In this document: positions 52,098 to 61,570 of the stretch, piece by piece
Position numbering within the stretch: position 1 is the stretch's first letter
How the letters are laid out: every line of letters begins with the position of its first letter
Source: Anaerolineae bacterium
Lineage (GTDB): Bacteria; Chloroflexota; Anaerolineae; Anaerolineales; UBA11579
Direction of reading: 5' to 3'
Assembly (NCBI GenBank): GCA_004297445.1
Contig: SCUK01000025.1
Span: 1-64,000, forward strand
DNA: 64,000 bases
Notes under the pieces: generated by a model
The model's database searches: none
Told to the model about the DNA's origin: nothing
The model's input: the letters and a program-made list of their open reading frames with translations, nothing else
Position numbers and translations under genes: made by a program

Positions 52098-53441
52098 TCA
52101 GGGACATACATCCAGCAACGTGATCTCCGGGTTGGCATAGCCGTAGACCACTGGCCCCAGCGGGATAAGGATTTGCTCAACATGCGAAGCGGCATACGCC
52201 TGTGCGGCCAGACAACCATCCGCCACGCCGCCGGTCAGGAAGCCGTTCATAAATACGTCTGCCATTTCCCGATAGGGGTAGCCTGGGGTATTTGGTGGGC
52301 TGGCGGCGATGAAGGCTTCCAACGCCCGGGCCGCGCCATCCAGGTCACCCAGCATGGCATAAGCCACAATGGACTTGTAACGAGCGTAACCGGATAACAC
52401 GGCGCGTTCACTCGAAGGGTGAATCCAATCAATTAACCCATCATCCTGAATGACTTCCTGATACAGCACCAACGACACGGGGAGATCGCCGGCACGCAGC
52501 GCGGCGTCTGCGTCGTGCAACACATGAACCCGAAAGCTGCTGGCGCCGGGCGCTTCAAACGAGAGCAGCCACTTTTTTGCTTCGCCATCAAACGCATAAT
52601 GGCGGATGTGCGGGCGCTGCGGGCCAGCCGCCACGGAGCCAAAACCTTTGCTGGCCACCTCCAAATCAAAAACCCCGTCAAGGTCGAAGTCCGTGATCTG
52701 CAGGTCTGGGAACGGCAGGTCAGCCGTTGACCCTTCAAGTAGATTTCGATATTGGACGCCGTCCCATCCCAGAATGCGCGCATCTTCATAGCAGGTATCT
52801 TCGTTGCAGGATGCGCTGCTCACAATCAGCTCGTTCACGCCATCGGCATTGATGTCCTGAATGTGCACAATACGCGGCGCGCCAAAGCCCTCAGCGGGAA
52901 ACTCTAATTGAACCAGGCGAAACGCGCCGTCCTCGCAGTTATAGAGCAGCAGCGCCCCGGGCTTCGGGTCAGCAAACACATCCGCCGCCAGCAAGGAGAC
53001 AATGGTTTCCATTTCGCCATCGCCGGTCAGGTCGGCCTGCGCCACGGGTCGCGGCGGCGCGGCGGCGTACTGCGCTTCAAGGCCCTCGGCCAGGTCAGCC
53101 GGGAAGCCGCCAGCGTTCAGGTAATTGAGAATAACACCGGGCAGGTCACCAAAGTTGGCTTCCGGAAGCGGGTCAAGGCGACTGCCCGGCAGGCAGGCGC
53201 GGGCTGCTGGAAATGTCGCTGTGGGGCTCGGAGTGCGAGAAGGCTCGCGGGTAGGCAGGGCCAGCGGCGTCGGGGTTCCTGCCACTTCTTCTGTTTCCTG
53301 TGGCGCTGTTGCGCTGGCGGGGGGTACATTAGAAGGAATCGGCGTTGAATCCGGCGTTTCGCGCGCGGTCGGTTGAAATGTACAGGCCGCCAGAGCGGCG
53401 GCCAGGAGAATACTCGGGAGGGTGTTTTTCAGGGAGGGCAT
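52098..53441 (-). CDS. lipoprotein with FG-GAP/VCBS-like repeats
   Basis: 447 aa from ATG 53441. Lipobox ALAAC (Cys20), then a long Thr/Pro linker to about residue 85. Calcium-loop-like repeats DLTGDGEMETIV, DINADGVNELIVSS and DFDLDGVFDLEVAS are typical of FG-GAP/VCBS-type beta-propellers (about 140-290). The C-terminus (350-430) is helical with a TPR-like look. Surface-exposed; ligand unknown. Its promoter -10 is at 53473-53468, divergent from the methyltransferase-like gene. Confidence 0.78.
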   Translation of the reverse strand: MPSLKNTLPSILLAAALAACTFQPTARETPDSTPIPSNVPPASATAPQETEEVAGTPTPLALPTREPSRTPSPTATFPAARACLPGSRLDPLPEANFGDLPGVILNYLNAGGFPADLAEGLEAQYAAAPPRPVAQADLTGDGEMETIVSLLAADVFADPKPGALLLYNCEDGAFRLVQLEFPAEGFGAPRIVHIQDINADGVNELIVSSASCNEDTCYEDARILGWDGVQYRNLLEGSTADLPFPDLQITDFDLDGVFDLEVASKGFGSVAAGPQRPHIRHYAFDGEAKKWLLSFEAPGASSFRVHVLHDADAALRAGDLPVSLVLYQEVIQDDGLIDWIHPSSERAVLSGYARYKSIVAYAMLGDLDGAARALEAFIAASPPNTPGYPYREMADVFMNGFLTGGVADGCLAAQAYAASHVEQILIPLGPVVYGYANPEITLLDVCP

Positions 53442-53467
53442 CACAAATTGCGCACAGGCACAGGACG

Positions 53468-53473
53468 ATTATA
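53468..53473 (-). promoter_or_regulatory. -10 box of the FG-GAP lipoprotein
   Basis: TATAAT on the minus strand, 26 bases before the ATG at 53441. Confidence 0.55.
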
Positions 53474-53529
53474 CTAAGAGTAGCACGTGTTGGCTTCTAT
53501 ATTCACTGAGCAACTGCCGTTCATGATCG

Positions 53530-55782
53530 ATGCCCGACAAACCTGAACGAAACCCTCTGGCCTTTCGGCCGGGTCGCGAGGCGGCCCAACAACCGCCGCT
53601 GGCGCGCTACTTACCGCGCGCACCCCTGGGGACCGTCCGAGATTGGTTGCGCGAATCCCTGCCGCCCGGCAGTTGGGTCATTGACCCATTTGGCGCGTCA
53701 CCCCAGGTGGTGGTGGAAGCTGCCCAGGCGGGGTATCGTGTTCTGGTGGCGGCCAACAACCCCATCAATCACTTCCTGATTGAGATGGCTGCCCAGCCAC
53801 CAAGCGCCGACGCGCTCAGGAGCGCGCTGGCAGAACTCGCCAACGCCACACGTGCCGGCGAAGACAAAGAACGCATCGAGCCGCACATCCGCGGTCTGTA
53901 TATGACGACCTGCGACGAATGCAGCCGGGAAATCGAGGCGCGTGCATTCGTGTGGGAGAAAGACGGCAAAACCCCGATCAGTCGAATCTACCAGTGCCCG
54001 CATTGCGGCAAAGCCGGTGAATTCCCCGCCACGGCGGAAGATGGGCAGAAAGCCGCGCGGTTTACCGCCGCCGGGCCACACCGCGCCCGCGCTCTGGAAC
54101 GGGTAGCGCCCATCGATGACCCGGACAGGGAGCACGCAGAAGAAGCGCTGGATGCCTACCTGCCGCGGGCGGTGTACGCGCTGTTTACGTTGATCAACAA
54201 ACTGGGCAGTCTGCCGCTGCAAGTGGATGCGCAACGCAACCTGGCAGCACTGCTTCTGGCGGCGTGTGACCGGGCCAATACACTCTGGCCGGTAAGTGGC
54301 CACAGCCGGCCACGGCAATTGGGCGTGCCCTCGCGGTTCCGCGAACACAATTTATGGCTGGCGTTGGAAGAGGCCATACCTCTATGGGCCACGGGGGAAC
54401 AACCCGTGCCTCTTACCGCCTGGCCGGAAGAGCCGCCAGAGAGCGGAGGCATCTGCCTTTACGATGGAGCGCTACGCAATCTCGCTGACCAACTTGGCAC
54501 AACCGTATTGTCCGGGGTTGTGACCGCATTCCCACGTCCCAATCAAGCCTTTTGGACGCTCTCGGCCCTGTGGGCTGGCTGGTTGTGGGGGCGCGAGGCG
54601 CTGGGTGCATTCGCTGCCGTATTGCGCCGCCGCCGCTATGATTGGGGCTGGCACGCTACCGCCCTGGGCGAGGCCCTTGGTCATCTCGCATCCCACTTGC
54701 CGGAGGATGCTCCGTTCTTCGGGTTGATTACCGAGAGCGAACAGGGCTTTGACCTGGCAGCGATGCTGGCTGCCGAGCGCTCCGGGTTCCGGCTGGCAGG
54801 GCTGGCTCAGCGACCCGGCAGCGGGCAAACTCAAATCCTGTGGCGGCGCGGAGACACCCCCATCCCAACTCAGACGCCCGGCGAAAATCCGCAATTGGTG
54901 CGGGATGCTGCGATGGATATCCTGAGTCAACGCGGTCAACCGAGCCATTACCTGCACTTGCAGGCAGCCGCCGTAAGCCAGCTGGCCGAGAACAAGACGC
55001 TTTTGTTGGCAGGGATGGATCCTGCCGACCACTTCAATGAAATTCGTTCCACGCTGGAGTTCGGTTTGAATTTCCAACGCGGGTTCTTGCGTTTTGAAGG
55101 CAGCGAACGTTCGCTGGAAGTTGGCCAATGGTGGCCGCGTGAACCTGCAAATACGGCCTCCCCATTGGCGGACAGATTGGAAAAAGCCATCGTACAGCGG
55201 CTCATCGCCCAACCCGGAGAATCGATTGAGAGGATGGATGCGGCTCTTTGCACCGAGTTTGCGGGACCCCTCACCCCACCGGTAGACACACTGCGGGCAA
55301 TCCTTGAGTCGTATGGCGAGCCTGACAATGAAGGACGGTGGACCCTGAAGCCCGGAGAGGCGCCAAAAACCCGGCGCACCGATTTGGAGGAAATCCGCAG
55401 TATCCTGGTACAGGCAGGTCAATCCCTGGGCTACCAAACGGAAGAGAGCGAACTTCATGTGCGCTGGCAGGATGACTCGCCCGTGGAAGACTGGCATTTC
55501 AGAGTAGCAGCGTCCGCTGTGCTTGGGGAGAGTGTGCTCCAGCCACCGCAATCGGAAAGACAGTTCTTCGTAAGCCCAGGAAGCCGCGCCCGGCTGCTGT
55601 TGCATAAACTCCGGCGCGACCCACGCTTGGCGCAAAAGGCCGAGAAAGATGGATGGCGATTCCTGACGTTCCGCCTTGTGCGGCGGATGGGCCAGACTAG
55701 AGACCTGACCCGCGCCGGGCTGGCGCGCCTGCTGGCGCTTGACCCGCTCAGCGAGGAAGCCACTCAACTTTCGCTTCTGTAG
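53530..55782 (+). CDS. degenerate DNA-methyltransferase-like protein
   Basis: 750 aa. The layout resembles Zn-ribbon adenine DNA methylases (COG1743-like). A SAM-site-like segment VIDPFGASPQVVVEAAQAGY (50-69) replaces the usual DPFxGSGTT. The strand after it reads VAANNPINHFL (73-83). A zinc ribbon has Cys128, Cys131, Cys156 and Cys159. Where DPPY is expected the sequence is VVTAFPRPNQAFWTLSALWAGWLWG (330-354). Thus the SAM loop is weakened and the catalytic DPPY lost. The C-terminal 300 residues are unrecognised. No nuclease is adjacent. It may be a non-catalytic nucleic-acid-binding or regulatory derivative. Confidence 0.6.
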   Translation: MPDKPERNPLAFRPGREAAQQPPLARYLPRAPLGTVRDWLRESLPPGSWVIDPFGASPQVVVEAAQAGYRVLVAANNPINHFLIEMAAQPPSADALRSALAELANATRAGEDKERIEPHIRGLYMTTCDECSREIEARAFVWEKDGKTPISRIYQCPHCGKAGEFPATAEDGQKAARFTAAGPHRARALERVAPIDDPDREHAEEALDAYLPRAVYALFTLINKLGSLPLQVDAQRNLAALLLAACDRANTLWPVSGHSRPRQLGVPSRFREHNLWLALEEAIPLWATGEQPVPLTAWPEEPPESGGICLYDGALRNLADQLGTTVLSGVVTAFPRPNQAFWTLSALWAGWLWGREALGAFAAVLRRRRYDWGWHATALGEALGHLASHLPEDAPFFGLITESEQGFDLAAMLAAERSGFRLAGLAQRPGSGQTQILWRRGDTPIPTQTPGENPQLVRDAAMDILSQRGQPSHYLHLQAAAVSQLAENKTLLLAGMDPADHFNEIRSTLEFGLNFQRGFLRFEGSERSLEVGQWWPREPANTASPLADRLEKAIVQRLIAQPGESIERMDAALCTEFAGPLTPPVDTLRAILESYGEPDNEGRWTLKPGEAPKTRRTDLEEIRSILVQAGQSLGYQTEESELHVRWQDDSPVEDWHFRVAASAVLGESVLQPPQSERQFFVSPGSRARLLLHKLRRDPRLAQKAEKDGWRFLTFRLVRRMGQTRDLTRAGLARLLALDPLSEEATQLSLL

Positions 55783-55869
55783 ATGCAACCTTGCGTTTCC
55801 CCCTTTTCATTCTCGTCTACCAGTCGTATACTCCGGCCTTATGAAAATTCCTGAAGGAGAGGATCAACG

Positions 55870-56772
55870 ATGAAGAAAATCTTGCAATGGCTGGGAATCA
55901 TTTTGGGAGGACTGGCAGCAATCATCCTGTTGGTAATCATGGCGGCGATGGTAAACACCAACGACCGGATGAACCGCACCTACGATGCGCCGCAGGTGAC
56001 TATCACCATCCCGACGGATAAGGCCTCCATCGAGATGGGTGAGCATTTTGCCACAATCCGCGGCTGCCTGTCCTGTCACGGGGAAAACCTTGGCGGGACG
56101 CTGCTGTTTGATGTTGGGCCGATTGGCACTATCTACTCCGATAATCTGACCGAAGGCGAAAACGGTGTTGCCTCCACCTACACCGACGCGGAAATAGCAC
56201 GTGCCATCCGCTACGGGGTACGCCCGGACGGCACGTCGGTACTTGTGATGCCTTCCAATGAGATGACCGGCATCAGCGATGAGGAGCTTGGCCAGCTGAT
56301 TGCCTTCATTCGGTCCGTTCCGCCGGTGGATACGGAGCCCGTCACTCAGCGCTTCGCTCCTCTGGGCCGGGTACTGGTGATGTTCAATGCCCTGCCATCC
56401 GCCACCGCCGAAATCGTGGACTTTGACACGGTGGCGCCCGCCAGCATGCCGCCAGCGGTCACCGCGGAATATGGCGAGTACATCGCCATCTCCTGCATCG
56501 GTTGCCACAATCCGGCTTACTCTGGCGGCCCCTTGCCGGGTGCGCAGGAAGGGGACCCGCTGGCACGAAACCTCACGCCGGGCGGTTCGCTGGCGGCCTG
56601 GTCGTTGGAGCAGTTCAAAACCGCATTGCGCACAGGCGCCACCCCCAGTGGCTATGTCCTGAACAATGAGTTTATGCCCTGGGGAATTTATTCAGAGATG
56701 ACGGACACCGAAGTAGAAGCGATCTGGCAATTCCTACAGTCACTGCCGGCGCGAGAGTTTGGCGAGCAATAG
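55870..56772 (+). CDS. membrane-anchored diheme cytochrome c
   Basis: 300 aa. A single N-terminal transmembrane helix (5-27) anchors two cytochrome c domains, with heme motifs CLSCH (66-70) and CIGCH (209-213). Axial methionines are plausible (VMPSN, FMPWG). It suits electron transfer on the outer face of the membrane. No oxidase genes are adjacent, so the partner is unknown. AGGAGAGGA precedes the ATG. Confidence 0.93.
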   Translation: MKKILQWLGIILGGLAAIILLVIMAAMVNTNDRMNRTYDAPQVTITIPTDKASIEMGEHFATIRGCLSCHGENLGGTLLFDVGPIGTIYSDNLTEGENGVASTYTDAEIARAIRYGVRPDGTSVLVMPSNEMTGISDEELGQLIAFIRSVPPVDTEPVTQRFAPLGRVLVMFNALPSATAEIVDFDTVAPASMPPAVTAEYGEYIAISCIGCHNPAYSGGPLPGAQEGDPLARNLTPGGSLAAWSLEQFKTALRTGATPSGYVLNNEFMPWGIYSEMTDTEVEAIWQFLQSLPAREFGEQ

Positions 56773-56792
56773 ACCTCATCCAACCGCGACAA

Positions 56793-56825
56793 AAAAATCC
56801 GATTTCTTGAAGAAATCGGATTTTT
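56793..56825. terminator. bidirectional intrinsic terminator
   Basis: 15-bp stem AAAAATCCGATTTCT/AGAAATCGGATTTTT (56793-56807 with 56811-56825), loop TGA, between the cytochrome gene and the convergent CDF gene. Confidence 0.9.
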
Positions 56826-56835
56826 GTTTTCCATC

Positions 56836-58230
56836 TCACTCGCTTGGCGGTTCAGCGTGAACCGTAACTCGCGTGAGGTCAAGGTCGCTGGCGAGCAGGT
56901 GAGTTTCGATTCGTTCCGTGAGACCATGCGCGTCGGTCAGCGAGGTTTCGGCCGGCAGCGTCAGCGTCACAGCCGCTTGCAGATGACCGGCAACTGAATC
57001 CACCCTGCACTCCGCAATCTGGCCCGCGGCCACATGGCGCAGAAGCAAGGTACGAACCGCATCGGCCATACTTTCGTCGACCTCTTCTCCGGGCGGCAGA
57101 ACGCCTTCAGGCATCGGCTCCAGATGGGTAAGAATACGTTCGGCCTCCGGCCAATGCTCGCGCACCCGCGATTCAAAGTTGTCTGCCAGGGCATGCGCCG
57201 CTCCCAGGCTCGTCGCCCCTCTAATCTCCAGGTGCAGTTCGATGGTGTATCGACCATTCAGATCGGTATGAATGTGCAGATCATGAAGCCCCAGCCCCAA
57301 CCCATCTGCGATGCCCCGCAGGTCAACGGCCATACGCTCCCAATTGGTGAGTTGCTGGCGAGCGGCCGGTTCGATATGCACAAGTGCATCCGACACTTCT
57401 GCCAGTTCTTCTTTTAGTCGCCGCTCAACTTCTGATGCCACCGCATGAGCCTGTGCGGTGTTCATCGTGGGATCTACTTTCACGTGCAAGTCGACGAAGG
57501 CTGCGCCCGCCGCGCCACGCGACCGGACACGATGCACGTAACGCACTCCGGGCGAACCCGCGGCAATCGCCTCCACTCGTTGGGGATCCACAGCCATCTT
57601 GTCAGTGAGTGTATCGCTGGTATCACGCAGAATTCCAAAGGCAGCGCGCACGATTAATATCACCACCCCGCCAGCGACCACCGCATCCAACCAGCCCCAC
57701 CCCAAACGGACGCCAATCAGAGAGGCAAGTACTGAAAACGTGACAAAAAGATCTGTGGTTGTATGGCGCGCATCCGCCAGCAATATTTCAGAACCCAGCC
57801 GACGGCCCGCGCGTGTCTCGAGGATGACAACCAACCCATTGGCAGGCAAAGTCAGCAGCATCAATCCAACCGCAAATGTGGAAATCTCCGGCGCAGCGCC
57901 GGTGAGGATGCGCTCGAAGATGGCTCGACCGATTTCGTATGCCGCAGCCAGCATCATCGCGCCAATAGCCAGCGCGCCCAGCGTTTCGTATCGCTGGTAG
58001 CCATACGGATGTTGTTCGTCCGCCGGACGGGCAGCGAGGCGAATAGCCGCCAGCCCTATCAGGTTCGAGGACGAGTCCACCATCGAATGGAAACCATCGG
58101 CCACCACAGACAGTGCACCCGTCGTCACGCCAAGACCGATTTTGAGTGCGGTGACCGCGAGATTCGCGGCGAGTACGGCCCACAACACTCGGCGGACTTC
58201 ACCATAGGCTTCCCCGGCAGGCAGGCTCAT
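56836..58230 (-). CDS. cation diffusion facilitator with three C-terminal domains
   Basis: 464 aa. Six-helix transmembrane domain (about 15-205) with metal sites His48-x3-Asp52 in helix 2 and His156-x3-Asp160 in helix 5, pointing to zinc. Three successive ferredoxin-like cytoplasmic domains follow (about 214-288, 297-372, 388-461), each ending HIEP, HLEP or HAEP; most CDF proteins have one. It exports divalent metal by proton exchange. Its ATG overlaps the PBP stop by 4 bases. Confidence 0.9.
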   Translation of the reverse strand: MSLPAGEAYGEVRRVLWAVLAANLAVTALKIGLGVTTGALSVVADGFHSMVDSSSNLIGLAAIRLAARPADEQHPYGYQRYETLGALAIGAMMLAAAYEIGRAIFERILTGAAPEISTFAVGLMLLTLPANGLVVILETRAGRRLGSEILLADARHTTTDLFVTFSVLASLIGVRLGWGWLDAVVAGGVVILIVRAAFGILRDTSDTLTDKMAVDPQRVEAIAAGSPGVRYVHRVRSRGAAGAAFVDLHVKVDPTMNTAQAHAVASEVERRLKEELAEVSDALVHIEPAARQQLTNWERMAVDLRGIADGLGLGLHDLHIHTDLNGRYTIELHLEIRGATSLGAAHALADNFESRVREHWPEAERILTHLEPMPEGVLPPGEEVDESMADAVRTLLLRHVAAGQIAECRVDSVAGHLQAAVTLTLPAETSLTDAHGLTERIETHLLASDLDLTRVTVHAEPPSE

Positions 58231-61200
58231 GGTGTGGGCGTCGGGGTTGGGGTAGCGCTGGGAGGTTCCGGCGTGGCTGTCGGCTCCTCCGTATTGGTTG
58301 GCGTGGGTGTCTCCGTATCCGGCTCCGGAGTTGGTGTTTCCGTGGGCGTATCCGTGGGAGGAGGCGTGTCGGTGAAAGTCGGCGCGGGTGGCGGCGTTGG
58401 AGTAGGCAGTCGAATCTCCAATCTCACGGTTACTTCGGCTTCGCCGTTGTTCCGGGTGCTGAAAACACGCAGGCGCAGCGTGATTGTCCCATTGTCGTCA
58501 TGGTCAAGTTGCAGGTTGAATAGCTGGTCCGGCGTGTTGACCGGGCTGTTTCCATTCGCCAGTTCGTTCCAACGGTCGGGGTCAGCCCCCTTGCCCCATT
58601 CCAATATCCATTCGTCGAAGTCCCCGGTGGCTCCCGCTTTACCTTCAATCCGGAACGAGTCGGTATCTATCACCTGTCCATCCTGCAGGTTGGTGAACTC
58701 CAGGATGGGATGCGAGTCGGACTCCTGACACTCGCGCTCAGGCGCAAAGCGATACGGTTCGTCAAAACCATTGGATTCAGCCCAACTGCGCCCGGCCGAA
58801 CTATCCAATATCCACTTCTGACCGAATGGATCAGTGACGTTGATGACAAACTCTTCTTCCGTGAATTCATCGCAGGCGGCGCTGGCACGCAGTCCGGTCC
58901 AGGTATCGAGGTTAACCCGCATCCACAAGTCCTGCTCTTTGGGCAGCGGCGGCTGCTCGATGAAGAAGAACTCGTTGCGCTGGCCGGGGCACCACTGAGA
59001 GGGTTCGGCGCCGGAAATCGAACAGATGACTTTCTCAATGATTCCGGGTGGACGTACAACCGGGGTGACCGAGCCGCCGGTCAGCGCGGATTGCATGGCA
59101 ATCATGACTTCCGCCCAAATTGGCGCCGCGCCAGTAAGGCCGCTGGTGTTAACCATGGGTGTGTAATCCGGGTTGCCCACCCACACACCCACTGCGACGT
59201 CCGGCGTGTAACCGAGCGTCCAGTTATCGCGAAAGTCATTGGTGGTGCCAGTCTTCGCCGCTACCGGAAATGGGAGATTGAGCGCTGAATTTGGGCCGAA
59301 GGACGGCGTGCGGGCAGAATTGTCAGACAGGATAGAGGTGATGAGCCAAGCGTGCTCTGGTCTGACGACCGGCTGCGGCGGAGGGCCCTGATGCTCGTAA
59401 ACCACTTCGCCGCGGAAGTCCTCGATGCGTGTGATGGCAAATGCCGGCACGTAATAACCGCCGGTTGCATACACCGCATAGGCATTGGTCATTTCCAGCA
59501 GCGTGACCTCGCCGCCTCCGAGGGTAAGCGCCAGTCCGTACTGGTCGCTGGTAAGCGTGGTGATTCCCAATCGTTCGGCCATCTGCACCAGACCGCCGTC
59601 GGCATAGACCCCCACAAAATTGAGGGTTTTGACGGCGGGGACGTTGTAGGAGTTGGCCAGAGCGGTGCGCACAGTGACCGGCCCGTGAAAGCGTTCGTCA
59701 TAGTTCACCGGTTCATACGGCTCGCGCGGGTCTTCGGGCAGACCGGAAGGCGGGAACTCGCTCGGGACATCCCAGATAAGGGTGCTGGCCGTCCAGCCTT
59801 TCTCAAAGGCAGCTGTATAGGTAAAGGGCTTCATGGAGGAACCCGGCTGGCGCGGACTGATCGCCATGTTAATCTGACCGTCGATGGCATCGTTGTAGAA
59901 ATCCGCGGAGCCGACCATGGCCACGATTTCGCCGGTGGCAGGAATGATGACCACCACGGCCCCGGATTGGACGTTGCGGTCCTGCAGGGTCGCGATCTGG
60001 CGCACGACGGCAGCCTGGGCAATATCCTGCAGGGCAGGGTTGAGCGTGGTATGCACGGTGAACCCGGACCGGTAGATGGTCTGCGGGTCATAGAGGGCTT
60101 CCAATTCACGGCGCACATAGTTAACCCAGTGAGGGTAGCGTATCTGGACATCCGGGGAAGGGAATTCGTAATTGGTTAACGCATAGGCCGCCGTGGCGGC
60201 GGCGTTGATATCCACGCAAATGCGCTCCGGGCTGGTGGAGACATAAATACACCCTTGAGATAGGCTGGTTTCCACCATCAACCGCAACACCGTTTGCTGT
60301 CGGCCAAAGGCGGCTTCGCGGTCGGTATACACGTCATACACACTGGGCGCCTGCGGCAGACCAGCCAGAAAGGAGGCCTGTTCAAACGTCAGTTCGCTGG
60401 CGCGGGTATCGAAGTAAGTTTCTGCAGCGGCTTCAATTCCATAGGCCTGATTGCCGTAATACACTTCATTCAGATACAGTTCAAGAATCTCGTCCTTGCT
60501 GTACACGCGGGTTGCTTCGGTGGCCAGGATGGCTTCCTTAACTTTTCGCATATAGGACTGCTCAAAGGCCTCCTCCGCCGGAAGCAGCAACGTGCGCACC
60601 AGCTGCTGGGTGATGGTGGAGGCTCCGGATACCACTTCCCCACCGCGCAGGTTTTGGTAGAACGCGCGGAAGATGGCGAACAAGTTAAACCCCGGGTGGT
60701 TGTAGAACTCTTCATCTTCGGTGGCGATGGTGGCGGCAATCATGTAGGGCGAGATATCTTCCAACGGCACATACGTGCGGCGGCCGGCAGATGGGTCGAT
60801 GATTTCATAGAGTAGGTTGCCATCACGGTCCAGGATGCGGGTGGTCTCAAACTGGCTGGTGCGCTCGCGCAAATCATCCACGCTCGGCAACGTGCGGGCA
60901 ATGTTGTAATACTGAATCAGCATGAAAAGGACAGCCGAAGCAAAGAGCAGCACGCTCGCAAAAACCGTGAGGATGCTGAGCCGCAACAAACAACCCCATG
61001 AACTCCAGCCGCGGCCGCCGCGCGCTGGCGGGGCGGGCGGGCGGTTTCCAAGTGGCGGCGCACTGCGCCGCGTGACACGGATACCGCCGGTGGCAGGACC
61101 TGGCTGATGCGGAGGTTCGACCGGCCGTGGCGGGGGTACAAAAGCGCGCTCAGAAACTTGCGTCGCGCCAATATCTGATTCAGTCGCACGCCGCGGGAGG

Positions 61201-61487
61201 GGCATTCCCTGGGTATCGACTCGGGGTGGTGTAATCGGAGGAGTATTCCCCAGCCGGGGTGGCACCGGTGTACCCGATGGGCTGATTTCCGTCAGGATGG
61301 TTTCTGCTTCGTCAGGGGGGACAAATCTCGATTTATCAGCCAAAGTCGGCTCAGTATCCCCGCTGGGAGATGGCGCCGGGTCTTCCGGCGACGGGCTGCC
61401 GGTCAGGCGGCGAAAACGTTCGCCAGGACCATCTTCAGGTGGCTCGATGGAATCCGAATCCGTGGGGTTGCTCTTGTCCTCTTCCAT
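58227..61487 (-). CDS. class A penicillin-binding protein (bifunctional PBP1A type)
   Basis: 1086 aa from ATG 61487. A disordered Pro/Glu-rich cytoplasmic tail (1-150) precedes one transmembrane helix (about 165-190). Glycosyltransferase domain GT51: TEDEEFYNHPGF, GASTITQQLVR, ILELYLNEVYYG. Transpeptidase: SSMK, SYN, KTGTTNDF motifs. Then an Ig-like C-terminal domain (ILEFTNLQDGQVIDTDSFRI, RVFSTRNNGEAEVTVRLEI) and a Thr/Pro/Glu-rich tail of about 60 residues ending TPTPTPTP. It polymerises and cross-links peptidoglycan. Intact motifs imply a cell wall. Confidence 0.93.
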   Translation of the reverse strand: MEEDKSNPTDSDSIEPPEDGPGERFRRLTGSPSPEDPAPSPSGDTEPTLADKSRFVPPDEAETILTEISPSGTPVPPRLGNTPPITPPRVDTQGMPLPRRATESDIGATQVSERAFVPPPRPVEPPHQPGPATGGIRVTRRSAPPLGNRPPAPPARGGRGWSSWGCLLRLSILTVFASVLLFASAVLFMLIQYYNIARTLPSVDDLRERTSQFETTRILDRDGNLLYEIIDPSAGRRTYVPLEDISPYMIAATIATEDEEFYNHPGFNLFAIFRAFYQNLRGGEVVSGASTITQQLVRTLLLPAEEAFEQSYMRKVKEAILATEATRVYSKDEILELYLNEVYYGNQAYGIEAAAETYFDTRASELTFEQASFLAGLPQAPSVYDVYTDREAAFGRQQTVLRLMVETSLSQGCIYVSTSPERICVDINAAATAAYALTNYEFPSPDVQIRYPHWVNYVRRELEALYDPQTIYRSGFTVHTTLNPALQDIAQAAVVRQIATLQDRNVQSGAVVVIIPATGEIVAMVGSADFYNDAIDGQINMAISPRQPGSSMKPFTYTAAFEKGWTASTLIWDVPSEFPPSGLPEDPREPYEPVNYDERFHGPVTVRTALANSYNVPAVKTLNFVGVYADGGLVQMAERLGITTLTSDQYGLALTLGGGEVTLLEMTNAYAVYATGGYYVPAFAITRIEDFRGEVVYEHQGPPPQPVVRPEHAWLITSILSDNSARTPSFGPNSALNLPFPVAAKTGTTNDFRDNWTLGYTPDVAVGVWVGNPDYTPMVNTSGLTGAAPIWAEVMIAMQSALTGGSVTPVVRPPGIIEKVICSISGAEPSQWCPGQRNEFFFIEQPPLPKEQDLWMRVNLDTWTGLRASAACDEFTEEEFVINVTDPFGQKWILDSSAGRSWAESNGFDEPYRFAPERECQESDSHPILEFTNLQDGQVIDTDSFRIEGKAGATGDFDEWILEWGKGADPDRWNELANGNSPVNTPDQLFNLQLDHDDNGTITLRLRVFSTRNNGEAEVTVRLEIRLPTPTPPPAPTFTDTPPPTDTPTETPTPEPDTETPTPTNTEEPTATPEPPSATPTPTPTP

Positions 61488-61570
61488 AGCACTAATAAAC
61501 CATATCCGCCCCGTCCGCGTATCCCGCCGGCGGAGCAATTTCGCCTCAGCCTTTTGGGGGACGCCACCCC

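Noticed and set aside
53530..55782. A restriction-modification or phage-defence island
   Set aside because: Only one methylase-like gene with lost catalytic motif, no nuclease, helicase or defence gene on either side.
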